Shown: piece by piece, positions 22,861-34,513 of the stretch
Layout: the number at the start of each line of letters is the position of its first letter
Numbering within the stretch: the first letter of the stretch is position 1
Translations under genes and position numbers: made by a program
The notes under the pieces: generated by a model
Told to the model about the DNA's origin: nothing
Database searches by the model: none
What the model saw: only the letters and a program-made list of their open reading frames with translations
Assembly (NCBI RefSeq): GCF_000276665.1
Contig: NW_004955404.1
Location: 27,775,980 to 27,839,979 of the forward strand
Length of the DNA stretch: 64,000 bases
Direction: 5' to 3'
DNA from: Chinchilla lanigera
Lineage: Eukaryota > Chordata > Mammalia > Rodentia > Chinchillidae

Positions 22861-23164
22861 GACAATAGCAGAGAGAAAAACCACAGAAAGAGATCAGTAG
22901 CTAATGTCCAAACTCCAAGAGACGGAGCAGTACTGAGAGCAAGTTTCTTGGCAGGAAAGGCAACAGGTCTCGAAAGAGGCTTTGGGAAAATGTTTGAGCC
23001 AGTCTTGACAGAATGAAAATGTGTCCAAGTGCACCCTTTGACTGGCTTTCTCCAGGACGCTGTGAAGATCAAATGAAGGAAGAGTACGGAGTTGACTGGA
23101 GCTTTTGAAGGGAGCGTAAGCTTTCCTATTTCCTTAGCCTATTTCTGAGTGTTTATCTGGAAAT
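22861..23164. other. Unique sequence
   Basis: No gene or repeat recognised. Confidence 0.35.
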
Positions 23165-23172
23165 TCTTCATA

Positions 23173-23312
23173 GACAAGCTGAGGCAGGAGGTTCAAAAAT
23201 TTGAATCCCAGTTGGACAATTTACCAAGACTGTGTCCCCAAACAAGAAAAAAAAATTAAAAGAGTTAAAGATGAGCTGACAGACGGCCTCTGGGTTCAGT
23301 CTCCAGTATCTT
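23173..23312 (+). mobile_element. Old B1-ID composite SINE, 5' truncated
   Basis: 'gctgaggcaggaggttcaaaaatttgaatcccagttggac' and 'agactgtgtcccc' are the 3' two-thirds of a B1. After an A-rich linker (23245-23265), 'gttaaagatgagctgac' and 'gggttcagtctccagtatc' are the corresponding parts of an ID unit. The B1-linker-ID layout is the same as the intact composite at 11441-11631, supporting a real SINE family rather than chance adjacency. It is strongly diverged. Confidence 0.6.
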
Positions 23313-23489
23313 AACGAAAATTGTGATACACTCTCAGTGGGGCTGGATTTGCTGCCTCCCAAACAGCACAACACCTGTTTTTACACGAGCAAGTGTGATT
23401 TTTTTGTCAAATCTTCCTACTCAGCAAAAAAAAGAAAAAACTCTCAAAGTTTGTTCCTGGCATTTTTTGTGAGATATTTATTGAAACTC

Positions 23490-23672
23490 TGTGTGTGTGT
23501 ATGTGTGTGTGTGTGAGAGAAAGAGAGAGAGAGAGAGAGAGAGACAGAGACAGAGAGAGAGAGACAGAGAGAGAGACAGAGAAAGAGAGAAGAGGAGGAG
23601 GAAGGAAAGAAGGAAGGAAGGAAGGAAGGAAGGAAGGAAGGAAGGAAGGAAGGAAGGAAGGAAGGAAGGAAA
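23490..23672. repeat. Compound microsatellite (TG)n(GA/GACA)n(GGAA)n
   Basis: A TG run (about 23490-23516) passes into GA and GACAGA repeats (to about 23600) and then into a pure GGAA tract (about 23608-23672). From 23515 onward the plus strand is almost all purines except for the C of GACA, so it has triplex-forming (H-DNA) potential. It generates spurious arginine/glutamate-rich and serine/leucine-rich open frames on both strands. Confidence 0.97.
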
Positions 23673-24230
23673 ATTGACACTGGCTCTACCTCTTTTCAGG
23701 CAATACTGCCCCAAAAAAGGAGAGCTGATATAGAATGTCACTCCTGTCTATATTTATACACTGCAAACATAACTTAGGAAAAATAAAGATTCTAAAAACA
23801 AGGAGAGGGAGAGAGAAAAGTTCAGAATTAAAAGCTATAATATGTGACTTCTGCATAATTTTAAGTGAGCTTCCGCGTTGATTGGACAGATGGAAAATAA
23901 TCTTTAGTGGCTTGAACAGCAAGATGGTCCCGGTGACTATCAGCAAAGGCTTCAGTTGGATCACTATTTCTTATCTCCTGTTCAAAGTTCTACATCAAAG
24001 AACTATTATCAGCTGTTCAAGTGGACAGCAATGCCTTGCAATGCCTTAAAGCACTCAGCAGCGAGGAAAATCTAACAGCCTTCTTTTCTGGAGTAAAGAC
24101 AGATTTATGAACAGACTAAGTTCCTGAGATATTTAAAAACATAAAGAAAAGTCAGAGGACTGGTGTGTTTGAATGAAATTGAGTTCTGAACTGGAAAAAG
24201 CTATACATTTTTATCACAGCAAAATTATTA
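23673..24230. other. Unique sequence
   Basis: No gene or repeat recognised. Confidence 0.35.
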
Positions 24231-24234
24231 AAAC

Positions 24235-24390
24235 TTTTTAAATGTTCATTTATTTAACAAGTATTTGTTGATCAACTGCTATGTTTCAAGTTCTGTTGAG
24301 GTGTAGGCAAAACTGTGAACAAAAAAAAAAGAGAGAGAAAGAGAGAGTTCTGCCCTCATGGAGCTATATACACCCTACAGATTATTTTCA
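24235..24390 (-). repeat. L2 LINE 3' end, antisense
   Basis: 'catttatttaacaagtatttgttgatcaactgctatgtttcaag', 'aaaactgtgaacaaa' and 'tctgccctcatggagctata' are the reverse of the L2 3' terminus (consensus: a CTCAATAAAT tail preceded by the GCACTTAGTAGG-type segment). A short (GA)n insertion sits at about 24330-24347. Confidence 0.65.
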
Positions 24391-25091
24391 TTTTGCTATA
24401 TAATTAATACAACCATTCTGAAACTGCAAAGCTTGACCTTAGTCAATTCTGGCCATTTTTCCCACTGGTGAGATACATTTAATATGTTATGCTAAAGCCT
24501 TATGATTAATCTAATCTGTGGAAGAAAGACACCTCCTACTTGATGTAGTGCTATTAATTACTGCTTAATGTGGTGGCATGAACATGCACTCATCCATGTA
24601 TGTGTGTAAATGTTTGGGTGGGCAAGGTGAGCATTTTAAAATTTAGCATTTTAAAAAAAATTATGGTGAAGGGATTAATTTAGGAAGAAGGGGTTGATCT
24701 TCCTAAATTTTTTCCTCCAAAAATCACAGGGTTGCCTGGGAGAAATAATTTATTTTCTGGAGGCTTCAGGGACATGTACTTCAAGGCCAAGTGACTGCAG
24801 TTCATATAACTCAAGGCAAAGGACAAAGCATCAAGAATATTCACTGAGTCCAAGCAAGCCCAAGGATATGAGAGGACATCTTCCAAAGAAAGAAATGAGT
24901 CTGGAATTTAACTGTTTGTTACATACTAATTCTGTAAGTATTTCTGGTGCATAGAAATAGGCCAAGTAATATCTAATAATGATAAACCTTGAATCCAAAA
25001 GGTACAAAGGCAGTATTCTCTTCAAAATATAAACTGCTACATCTCACATTTTATATAAGCTTTGAAGCAATAATAAAATAATCATTGAGAA

Positions 25092-25117
25092 AATCCTTAT
25101 CTCTAAAGATAAGGATT
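25092..25117. promoter_or_regulatory. Inverted GATA-site hairpin
   Basis: AATCCTTATCT, a 4-base loop (CTAA), then AGATAAGGATT: eleven-base perfectly complementary arms. Each arm contains a consensus WGATAR GATA-factor site (AGATAA) in opposite orientation. It could be a palindromic GATA element or just a local hairpin. Confidence 0.35.
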
Positions 25118-25709
25118 AAAAGGTTAAATACAGTATACTGTATTTTCAAGTGCAAAGACAACAAGGAAGTTCTCTGCAGAAAATGCCCATCTGTTTGAAG
25201 CACTTTCTTTCATGTCTTCACCTTTCTTGAGCTCTTCCCTCAGCATTGCCCTGAAAGTTATGTGATATTTTGCTTTCTAGCACATTCTCTTTGGGCATCA
25301 ATGACTCTTATCCAGTAATACTTATAGACTGTAGCTGATTTGATTATGCCATGTGCTTGCTTTTGTAGGTTAATGTCAATGTGTCTGTTCTATATCCTCC
25401 ATTCTCCAGAATAAAACAAAACAAAACAACAAAAAGACCAATTGCAGACTAATCCTGTAAGACTAAGTTAATCCTTTGATTTTAATCTTACATAAATCCC
25501 AGTACAAATAATGTAAAGTTTTCACACTGAATTTCTATTTTGCCTTCTTATTTAAAAATCATACTTTATGAATTATTACCGGGCTGTAACATAAAAATAC
25601 TATGCCTCATTTTTCTGAAATACTTTCATAAATACCTATAGTATAAGCTCATCTATTCAAATCATTTATTAGCCATCCATTTTGATTCAATGTTGGTTTG
25701 CATGGAAAG

Positions 25710-25731
25710 CTTTGTTACCAAAGTGATGTCA
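25710..25731. promoter_or_regulatory. CTTTG/CAAAG palindrome beside a TGATGTCA word
   Basis: CTTTGTTACCAAAG has five-base perfect inverted arms around TTAC, and each arm resembles a SOX or TCF half-site. The CRE/AP-1-like TGATGTCATT follows immediately. It lies in repeat-free DNA. Confidence 0.25.
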
Positions 25732-27196
25732 TTTCTTTTTTTCTTTTTCAAATTAGACCAGTATAATAAAGGAAAATGACATTTTGTTCACACAATATAA
25801 ATAGCCCAACTAAATAATGTGTGCAAGAATCTTCTTTGGCAATTATTAAATTATATAAGCTTATTTTTTTCTGAATGGACAAAGGTCTACACTAGAAGCA
25901 ACAGAATTTTACACTATCAGGTATTTTAAGGAGTTTATGAAGATCAGGGGGATAAAGTAGCGTCCTTTAAAGTTATCTTCAGAATGAGGAAATACAAAGG
26001 CTGAGTCTCATTGACTGAAATGTGGCTGACGCAATCCACTGTTTCCCCAATGGATTGAGCCGCAAGTAACATAAACCATGAAGATGACTGATGTGATTAG
26101 ATTAGTCATGCTACAGTGTAGTTTAGCAATCACCTATAGACTCAGCCAGCTAAAGTCCATATTGTTTCAGATCCCCCAGAACCGAATAGTCTATTGGAAG
26201 GCATTATTGGATACAGATGTCCCTCATCTAGCAAAACAGGTAAACAAAATTCTAAACTCTTAGAAAAAACCTTCATACTATGAAAAAGGTTGAACTGCAA
26301 AAGAATTTTCACTACAAGTTACTCTTATACTTAAAGGATAAGTTGCTTTATGCAAGTAAGCGTTGCTTGATTTGCAAAAACTTGAATCCTATTACAAATT
26401 TCTTGGCACACTCATTATATTGAACAGATGGCACATGAATTAAAATCTCAATTTTTATTGAATGTTCAGTAGAGAGGAGGTGATTGGTTTATTCTAGGTT
26501 ATGCTGGGCTCAAAACCTTATTTTATCCAAAGCAATGGAGAAGAAAGGATAACCAATCTGACCACGTAGGTACAACTCTTAAAGACTGAACCCAACCATC
26601 ACCACATCACACACTTCTAAAAGAGAGGATGTTCGTGACATTGTATCATTTTTTAATCCATATAATGTTGACTACAGTGTATGAATCATTCGAAAGTCAC
26701 AATTCAAGTTTGACCTTTCACTTTCTTATCTAGAGAAAATTTTATTTTTGAGTATCCAAGAATATTTAAACTATTCCAAGTATTTCAAGAGACCTTTTGG
26801 CACATGTCACCCAAACTCAACAGCTAACAGTTGCTGCCACCTATAGGCCCAATCTCAAGAGAAAGAGCCATGACTTGAGCAGAGGTTTGCCAATTTTAGA
26901 GGAACTGCTGAACAAAGCAAGTTTATTTTTTCATACTTTTTTTAAAAAATGAAATTAGTACCCATTTCTTTAAAAAATGCAATTGGTGTAACACCCTGAA
27001 AAAATGAATTTAATATAACAAGTTTCATTGTTTTTATCAGTGATAATCTCTTTACATCACCTCACAAGGGGCAGCCTTTCCATGTACAATGCAACTAGAC
27101 AAAAAATAGGAACAGTTGGCTGTGTCTACAGTCACATCTAATTGTGAGTTGTCGCTTACCACTAACATGAAAATAGCAAAGAGATATCATTTCCTG

Positions 27197-27224
27197 CACA
27201 TACTAGTATGTGTCACATGTGACA
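27197..27224. other. Two overlapping perfect palindromes
   Basis: CACATACTAGTATGTG (27197-27212, 16 bases) is its own reverse complement. It overlaps by two bases a second perfect palindrome, TGTCACATGTGACA (27211-27224, 14 bases). The second contains TCACATGTGA, the preferred E-box of MITF/TFE-type bHLH-zip factors. Sequence facts are certain; the binding role is inferred. Confidence 0.4.
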
Positions 27225-27830
27225 GTGCATTTCTCTGAGTAGTCTCTCCCTGCTGGAGATTTTATGATCACCTCCTTGGGTCAAGTAATATAAAAAGAGA
27301 AGAAAAATAATTGAATCTCTAAAAGAATTATGTTCATTCTTACATTCAGGGCTTTTTTCTTAATATCAGTAAGATGGAGATAGACTACCTTCATATGTCA
27401 TCTCAAATATTTATTTATCATTTATGTTCAGTGAATATTATATATGTGTGTGTATGTGTGTGTTCAATGAATAACATACAGAAGTCATAAAAATGTTAGC
27501 CCAATATACTCACTAATTTTATGATATTCTACACATTTTTATAATTAGACTTTTGCTTCTAAATTGTAAAGCAAGTAGCCCATTCTTACAATTTCTAGAT
27601 TCTTCTGAGGCTGAGGATTCTACCATACAACATTTGAGTATGGCATCCTCTCTGCCCACTTGAATTGAACCCTTTTCTGTGTCTGCACTGCTTCCCCGCT
27701 CAGCAAATAAGATAGGAGCAACTCTGCACAGCCTTGTGTCCCCTTTGTATTTTAGGATAATTGGAGATCACGGGAGAAAGTCTTCGTAAGTCTTGTCATT
27801 TTTACTATTCCTATGGTACAACTGTCCCCT

Positions 27831-28207
27831 TGTTACAGATTGAATTATGCTCCCCACCATTCATATGTTCAAGTCTAATATTTGGTGATAAGATCTTTAA
27901 AGAAGTCATAAATAAAAATGAGGCTGTCAGCGTGAACCCTAATCCAATCTGACTAGTGTCCTTATAAGAAGAGGCAATCTGGTAGGCAACAAAGATATGC
28001 AAGGTATTTGCAAGCACACAGCACACAGTGAAAATGCACCCCAAAAAGAGGGTATCCATGAGCCCAGGAGAGAGTTCCCAAAGGAATATAATCCTGCTGA
28101 CACCTTGATCTTGGACTTTGGGGCTTCCGCACTGTGAAAAATTGAATTTCTCTTGTTTAAACCACTAGTCTCGTATTTTGTTACTGCAGCCATGGTAAAC
28201 TAATACA
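27831..28207 (+). mobile_element. ERVL-MaLR-type solo LTR
   Basis: Begins TGTTACAGATTGAATTATG and ends AAACTAATACA, the usual termini of the MLT1/MST class. Landmarks in order: 'ttcatatgttcaagtc', 'gtgaaccctaatccaatctgactagtgtccttataagaag', 'gacaccttgatcttggacttt', 'actgtgaaaaattgaatttctcttgtttaaaccac' and 'ttttgttactgcagccatgg'. The flanks CCCCT and CCCAT may be a decayed 5-bp duplication. No internal ERV region is adjacent. Confidence 0.85.
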
Positions 28208-29540
28208 CCCATTTAATTAACTGGGACTTGGAATGATATATTTACATTTCTTACATTTAAACTATTGTATATTTTTAGGTAGAATAAGTAAGTTAAAGAG
28301 ATTTGCTCCATAGCACTAACTATAACTGATGATAATATTGTACTTTTTGACATTGTATTTTCAGAAAGTGTGAAGAGTTCTCATCATAAAAATAATAATT
28401 ATGTGAGGTAATGCATCTGTTAATCAGCTAGATTTAACCATTCAGCAGTGGATACAGATTTCAAAACATAATATTGTACATAATTAATGCTATAATTTTA
28501 TCAGACAATTCAAAAATGAATATACTTTCTTCGAAAGTTATAAAAGTAAAAATAGTGACATATAAATGATTTATTATGTGTCTAACACAAAGCAGTCACT
28601 CAAACATTAATCCTTTCCCTCCTAATCCTGCCTTTGCTGATAAGTGAATGAGTAATCTTTGGAATGTAATTTCATCTGCTTTTCTCCTCCAGTTGCTGCC
28701 TTGTCCACGCGCGTATATAATTTGACAAAATAATTTTCATATATGTTGACATGTAACATTTTTGGAACACTACGTGAAATGCAGTTGGTTATATTTGACA
28801 AACTATATTGCTGAAGAGGACGAACGCATCTAGCATTCTAGTCAAGCTGAACTCTCAACTGCCTTCCCTGGGTGAACGCATGGGTTTGCTCTACAAAGCT
28901 TTGTGGATTTCACCAGCTAGATAAACACTTCAAAGTCTAAATGTTCATTCCAGTCTTACCTTAGGCATACAAGTCTGCTGATCTTCCCCAAACCTAAAAT
29001 CTGACAAGATAATCTGAAAGACTTTTTTTCTCTTCTTACGTTCTACCAAAAACTCGAAAAAAGAAGTCAGAGGCTCCTTCTTCTGTACACTCCGTCCTCT
29101 TTCCTGCATCTGTTTCTGTCTCCACACTGGCTCTGCCTTGCTGCGTAGGTGTGGTGTTAATTCAATATCTTCCTAATACATTTTCAAACACTTCTGAATT
29201 TTATGAACCAGAAAGGATTGAGTGCAGGTACCTTTGAATTCAAGGAGGGAAAACTTTCAAGAAGAATACTTTTCTTAGTCTATTGGCCCAATTCATCATC
29301 TTTTTATTTTTCCCTCCTCCTTCTCTGCTGCTTCAAAATCCAAAGCAGAATCTTCCCAACAGATCATTAAAAAAGAAAAATAATACAAACAAATGTAAGA
29401 TAAACTTTTCGCAAACCCTGGAAAATGAGATGTTCTGGTTCAGTTCAAGGTTTTGGCAAAGATCCAGCAGCAAATCAGAACCATGATCACATATCCATAG
29501 TGACAAGTGGGAAGGGTATACAGTGTAGAAGTAAAGAACC
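28208..29540. other. Unique sequence
   Basis: AT-rich and unrecognised. No gene. Confidence 0.35.
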
Positions 29541-29544
29541 TAAA

Positions 29545-29645
29545 AGGGGCCATCTAATTAAAGAGGAAGTTACCTTTGGCAATCATGTAAAATCAGGAGT
29601 AGACTCAGAATTTCAATTACTGTAATCCCTCCATCTTACATAATA
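29545..29645 (-). repeat. Possible MIR SINE, antisense
   Basis: 'gaggaagttacctttggcaatcatgtaaaatcaggagtagactcagaatttcaa' has the order of a reversed MIR core, but the match is weak. Confidence 0.35.
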
Positions 29646-30600
29646 AAGTAATATGGCAACATTTCTAACTGACAAATGCTTAAATAACAAAACTTAAGAA
29701 ACCTGAACTTTATTATTTAAGAATGTATGAAATATGTTTGAAATTTAAAAGGACAGTCATTAATTTATTAATCTAGCTCTTGAGCTACAAGTAGTATCAG
29801 GGATTTGTTTCAGAAAGAGTAGAATAACAGAGACAAGACAAAGAACCAAAGAGGACATTTATTAAAATTTTATTTAATATCTCTGGCAAACATTAATGAT
29901 TTGGTGGCTCAGTTCTGTCCACAACTCTTCCAAAAACATCTTCTAATGATTGACTGTGATCCAGTTCTGGACAGTGACATATAAGCATTGGGCATTACTT
30001 TCAGGAAAGTTTTTAAAAGTATATAGATATCAGATACAGAAAAGGTACAGATACAACGCAGTCTTCTGCTTTAATTAGCTTTTATTTGGAACCTGATATG
30101 AGACTTCAAAGCACAGTAATTCTTTGCTGACTCTGCAGAGGTAAGAATAAGGGTAAAGGCCCATGTGCTAAAGATGACTCAAAATTCTTTCTCGCAAAAC
30201 CCATGTCAGCCTGACTAGCCCAGATTCTTGCTGTAGGAGGCCAATACCACCTTTTCCTGTTTATTTACTGAGCTACTACAATTGCATTTTCTATTACTCA
30301 TGGGCAAATACACGACCATAAGATATTTCACCCATAAAACAAGCTCAGCGTGCTCTAAAAAGAGAACAACCAGAGAGCTTAAAATAATTTGTCTGACTTC
30401 ACCAAAGATTGATATTTGAAGGGAAAAATAATAGAAGAAAGAAAATGGAAACAAAGCTTTTGGAAATAAGGAGAGGAAGGTTTCAAGGGAAAAGAAGGGA
30501 TTGGGGAAAAAAGAACCAAGATGTATCATGCATAGGTACAAACTCCCTCTTAAGAGTGTAACCATTATGTATATCTAAAATGTATCAATAAAATTAATCA
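29646..30600. other. Unique sequence
   Basis: The minus-strand open frame at 30215-30565 (116 codons) is hydrophobic and shows no recognisable domain. It is probably a chance frame on AT-rich DNA. No repeat was recognised here. Confidence 0.35.
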
Positions 30601-30639
30601 AAATTTTAAGAAGGTTGGCAAATTTTTAAAAATACAGTG

Positions 30640-31380
30640 ATAGAAACATTGAAAGTAAAATAAGTTTTTCTCATTATAAAACAAAGGACACTTCAACCCA
30701 GCTATTCCCCTTCTGTTTATTTTCCCAGAAGAACTGAAAACGCCATGTCACAGCAATATATGTGCACCCATGTTTATAGCAGTGCAATTTGTAACAGCTA
30801 AATTGTGGAAGCAACCCAAATGTCTATCCACTGACGAATGGGTAAAAAAATTGTATTTTTATATAATGGAATATTACTCAGCTATAAAGAAAGATAAACT
30901 CAAGACTTTTATAGGTAAATGGTCACAACTAGAGATCATACTCATAAGTGAAATAAATCAGATCCACATGTGTAAACAATGTATTGTCTCACAAGTGTAA
31001 GACCTGAAAGAGTGAATAAAAATTAGGGGGTATGATAGATACTGTGAAATGAAAGGAAATTGCTCAAAAGTAAAGAGCAACTGGGATGAGGGAAAAGAGA
31101 AAAGATGGAAGGGAAAATTATGTATATATGTGTACACAGGAAAGCTAACATAGTTGCGCTACTGACTTCTATCACTTTGCTGAAAGGAACAGTTAATGAT
31201 TAATTATTTGACTAATCTTACATGTATATATTTGTTTTCCTGAGTAACCACTTTGAAGAAATCAACATGTAATACAACAATCATTGTTAATTTCCTATCA
31301 TCTTGTCTGAATTTCAGTATTGCTTGTGTTGTTCTTATGTTATTTTGTAAATGTATGTGTGTTTGTTAAAAAAAAAGATA
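30640..31380 (+). mobile_element. L1 LINE 3' end with lineage-specific 3'UTR (module copy B)
   Basis: 'caacccagctattcccc', 'gcacccatgtttatagcagtgcaatttgtaacagctaa', 'caacccaaatgtctatccactgacgaatgggtaa' and 'atggaatattactcagctataaag' are the ORF2 C-terminus. In translation MEYYSAIKKD is recognisable as the conserved L1 ORF2 tail, and the frame stays open from 30770 to 31000. The 3'UTR follows with an AAGGAACAGTTAATGATTAAT segment and the same TTGTTAATTTCCTATCA module found in five other places. It ends in an A9 run near 31368-31376. 5' truncated. Confidence 0.8.
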
Positions 31381-31830
31381 GAAATACATACAATGAAAGC
31401 TCAGATAAATAATAGAGAAAAAATAATAGAGAAATCCCAGGGTATGAAATCTGATACAGTATTTTCAGAGAGAAAAGGAATAAATAAAAAATATAATTAA
31501 AGAAATTGAAAGACTTTTTTTTGTCTCTGAGAAAAAAAGTACACATGTCAAGTTGAAAGGAGCTACTAAATACCCAACAAATTCAATGAGAAAAAAATCT
31601 CTCCTTTGCCACATTACAAAGAAATCTCAAAATTGTAAGAACTTTGACTAGAACTAGTAAGTTGCCTGAAGTAAAATAAAAGGATTTTAACAACACCAAC
31701 AAAAAAATTATCAACAGAATATACTATTAGAAAATTTAGTGATGTGTTAGCCACTGATATTCAATGTAAAGTAATATATTTAGCCAAACTGTCATTTCAG
31801 GGTATAACAAAGGGCATAAACAACCTGATC
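31381..31830 (+). repeat. Possible old L1/HAL1-type fragment
   Basis: A-rich sequence whose second half ('ttcaatgtaaagtaatatatttagccaaactgtcatttcagg') recalls the pre-terminal part of ORF1/HAL1-type elements. Weak and by eye only. Confidence 0.3.
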
Positions 31831-32523
31831 CTGCTCTTGAAGTTTCACCACTGGGAGGTTTCTACCTCTACTCTTATCCCTTTTCCTCTTATGCCACATC
31901 TTGGCAACATGATAAGAAGGGCTATGCGCCATCTGTAGGTCCCAGTGCAATGTTCAAACATTTGTTATAGCCTTATTCCTTACCCACAATAAAAGCCAAA
32001 ACCACTTGTCCCTCACTTAACCAGTCATTTCTGAAAGGTTTGGGTACCTGCACTGTTCTGGGGAGCTCCTCCTTCTATGAGTAATAAGCATTCCACACCA
32101 TCTTGGGGAAAAGAACGCATCATCAGTGTAACATTTAAGCCAATTTTGGGTGAGAAATCTGTCTACTGCAAGGCAACCAGAAGACAGAAGCTCAGTTAGT
32201 ATATTTCCTCCCACACAAAGCCTCAGAAACCTAAACTGCCATGCAAACTTTCTGGAGAAAAAAAACTGAAGTTAGTCTCTAGAAAAGCATTCCCTAGAGA
32301 CACCCACCTAAAAACAAATGTGATTTAAGACACAGAGTACTTAACCCAGGAGAGTAATGAAAATACACTCCTGGGATTCCTGTCACATAAGTGAGTCAGA
32401 ACAAATCTGAACTGGAAATAAGAGCATGCAGAAGCCAGACTTTCTAGAATAACTTTTTAAAACACTGGCATGATTAAGAAGTTAATGATCTCAGACATTG
32501 AGAACATTAATGATGATCTCATT

Positions 32524-32524
<1 letters not shown>

Positions 32525-32567
<43 letters not shown>

Positions 32568-32578
32568 AAAAAAGAAAG
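32525..32578. repeat. (GAAA)n microsatellite
   Basis: About 13 units of GAAA/AAAG with one A-rich interruption near the right end. Confidence 0.97.
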
Positions 32579-33293
32579 TTAAAACTTCTTAGTGACATGA
32601 GACAGTGTTTCTGATGTCAACAGGAATACAAAGGAACAATTGAAAACATCAGAGGAAAAAATGCTCAATGAACAACAATTCAAGCATGAAGTAAATCAGT
32701 ATGGGATGATCTGAGGTAGTTGATGACATGAAACTTAAAAAAGAATTCAACTGACTTTGATTTTTTGTCCAGTGGTACAGAATTTTGCAAGCATAACAAG
32801 CATTTGGTTCTTTCCTCATCAGCCACAGATAGCCAACACACAGTTGAGAATTTATTCTCTTAACAGAAATTACTTACTTCAAAGATGACCAGTAATATAA
32901 GGACACAAAAGTAGAAAACAGGTGGGGAGACTACCAAGGAAATGTGTAGCTTGAACATTTCTACCCTGTGAAGTTGGAGATAAAGCAACAGTGTGGTCAT
33001 TTCATTGCCTGAATCACTGGCCCCAAATATTGAATAGCAAATTTTAACAAAGTTTCTTGTTTAAATGATCCTAATTTTCCTTAAAGCTGACAAAGGTATA
33101 CAAGTACTGTGTGACATGCAACTCAGTCATTAACTGATAACCCAGTTAGCTGCCTACAGATGAGTATGTTATTATCAAATCATCTTTAGGTGTGTATGGC
33201 AGTTCCTTGGGACAATATTCATTCCAAGAGGGATGTGGTTCTATATCTACTCACATGATGGTAACATTATAAATTGTATACTTGTAATCTGTG

Positions 33294-33336
33294 TATTTTT
33301 AAATAAAGGTGGGTTGCAGTTCTTTATTTAAAAATA
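33294..33336. repeat. Perfect 15-bp inverted repeat (stem-loop)
   Basis: TATTTTTAAATAAAG (33294-33308) and CTTTATTTAAAAATA (33322-33336) are exact reverse complements around a 13-base loop. No known transposon terminus was recognised. It could be a chance AT-rich hairpin, a small foldback element or a cruciform-prone site. Confidence 0.6.
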
Positions 33337-33384
33337 GTTTTACAAGAAAAAGCTCATTATTGGTACTTAACACCTACCCAAGAA

Positions 33385-33540
33385 ACTTGAACATTTACCC
33401 AGTCTACACCTTAGTTATCTCATCTCTTCTCTGAGGTGGGGCTGCTAAAAATTATGTCTACCTCATAATGTTGTTGTGATTGTTAAATTAGATAAGCCTT
33501 GTAAAAACAGTGTTGGAACATGGTAATTACTAATGAAAAA
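33385..33540 (+). repeat. MIR SINE
   Basis: 'acccagtctacaccttagttatctcatctcttctctgagg', 'atgtctacctcataatgttgttgtgattgttaaattagataa' and 'gtgttggaacatgg' follow the plus-strand MIR order. Confidence 0.7.
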
Positions 33541-34510
33541 TGACCTACAATCATTATTTCATGTGGCTCTTACTATATAACATTGCTAGTCTACCCTTCC
33601 AGCTTTGTTCTTTCCTGCAGATGCCACATCCTCTCTGCTATCTCTCAAGCATTCTGTTCATGTTTGGCTCTGAGTCATCCAGCTGTTGACCTCTCAGTGT
33701 TTCACACATCCCTGCCTAACCCCAACCAATACAACCTCCAAGAACTCTGACCAACTGAACTTTCACCACCTCATTATGAAACAGGGCTTCTCTTTAAGTA
33801 GGCGAGAGTAACCTAGTCCTGGGAGGGGTGTTAAAATAAAAAGAGGGATTATACTGAACTCATCATTTTAAAAACTTTCTCTGTTATCTTTTTTTCTTAA
33901 TTTGTTAATACTAAACCAAAGTGTCCATTCATCCTTTACATATGATCTTCCTGAATCCAACAACAGGATTTTACATACAGACTTCTTAAGTGCCGTCTAC
34001 AAATATTTAGCCAATCATGCTAGTCAATCAGGGTCAATGCTTTTTGGTAGGTTTCTTATGTACTGTGAATTTTCAAACCTGGAAAAAGTATCTGAAAGTG
34101 AATTTAATAAGGGCTATCTCCTTCAATCACAGTTGGAAATCAAGAGCACTGATCTTGAACAATAGAGTACTTGAGTAGTGCAAAATAAACCTCTTAGCCT
34201 TTTGTACTTTCTAGATCATTGCGAATTCTAAGAAGACTAAAGTAATGCTAACAATGACTACCAATGATCAGTTCTGTCCCTGAGATGTAACTATTACCAC
34301 TTGTTAGAAATTTATATTTATTATTATTATTATTATCACTTTTACATGGAGGAATTTCTAAAGCTAACTCACCTAATACATGCACATCATCAGATACGTA
34401 CCTTAATTATCTATAACATCCTCTTCTCCACAGTAGTAAAAGCACAATACAGAGAGGAAAGGATGTCTACTTACCCAATACAGTATTAAGAATAATGCTC
34501 CAAAGAGATT
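33541..34510. other. Unique sequence
   Basis: An ATT trinucleotide run lies at 34313-34336. The plus-strand 87-codon frame at 33902-34165 has no recognised motif. Confidence 0.35.
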
Positions 34511-34513
34511 ATT

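Larger units (their letters stand above)
24391..27830. other. Unique AT-rich sequence with candidate regulatory words
   Basis: No gene and no repeat family recognised over ~3.4 kb apart from small A-rich runs, for example the imperfect AAAAC run near 25410-25430. Separate entries describe the GATA hairpin (25092-25117), the CTTTG/CAAAG palindrome (25710-25723) and the twin palindromes (27197-27224). The 190-base open frame at 26078-26263 is not recognised. The absence of repeats over 25.4-27.4 kb, while both flanks carry them, could mean constraint. Confidence 0.4.
31831..33380. other. Unrecognised sequence with a (GAAA)n microsatellite
   Basis: No gene or clear repeat family. It contains the GAAA tract at 32525-32578 and the inverted repeat at 33294-33336. 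Part of 31990-32230 could be a decayed LTR, but I cannot support it. Confidence 0.35.

Noticed and set aside
23444..23741. Arg/Glu- and Ser/Leu-rich open frames on both strands
   Set aside because: They are translations of the TG/GA/GGAA microsatellite.
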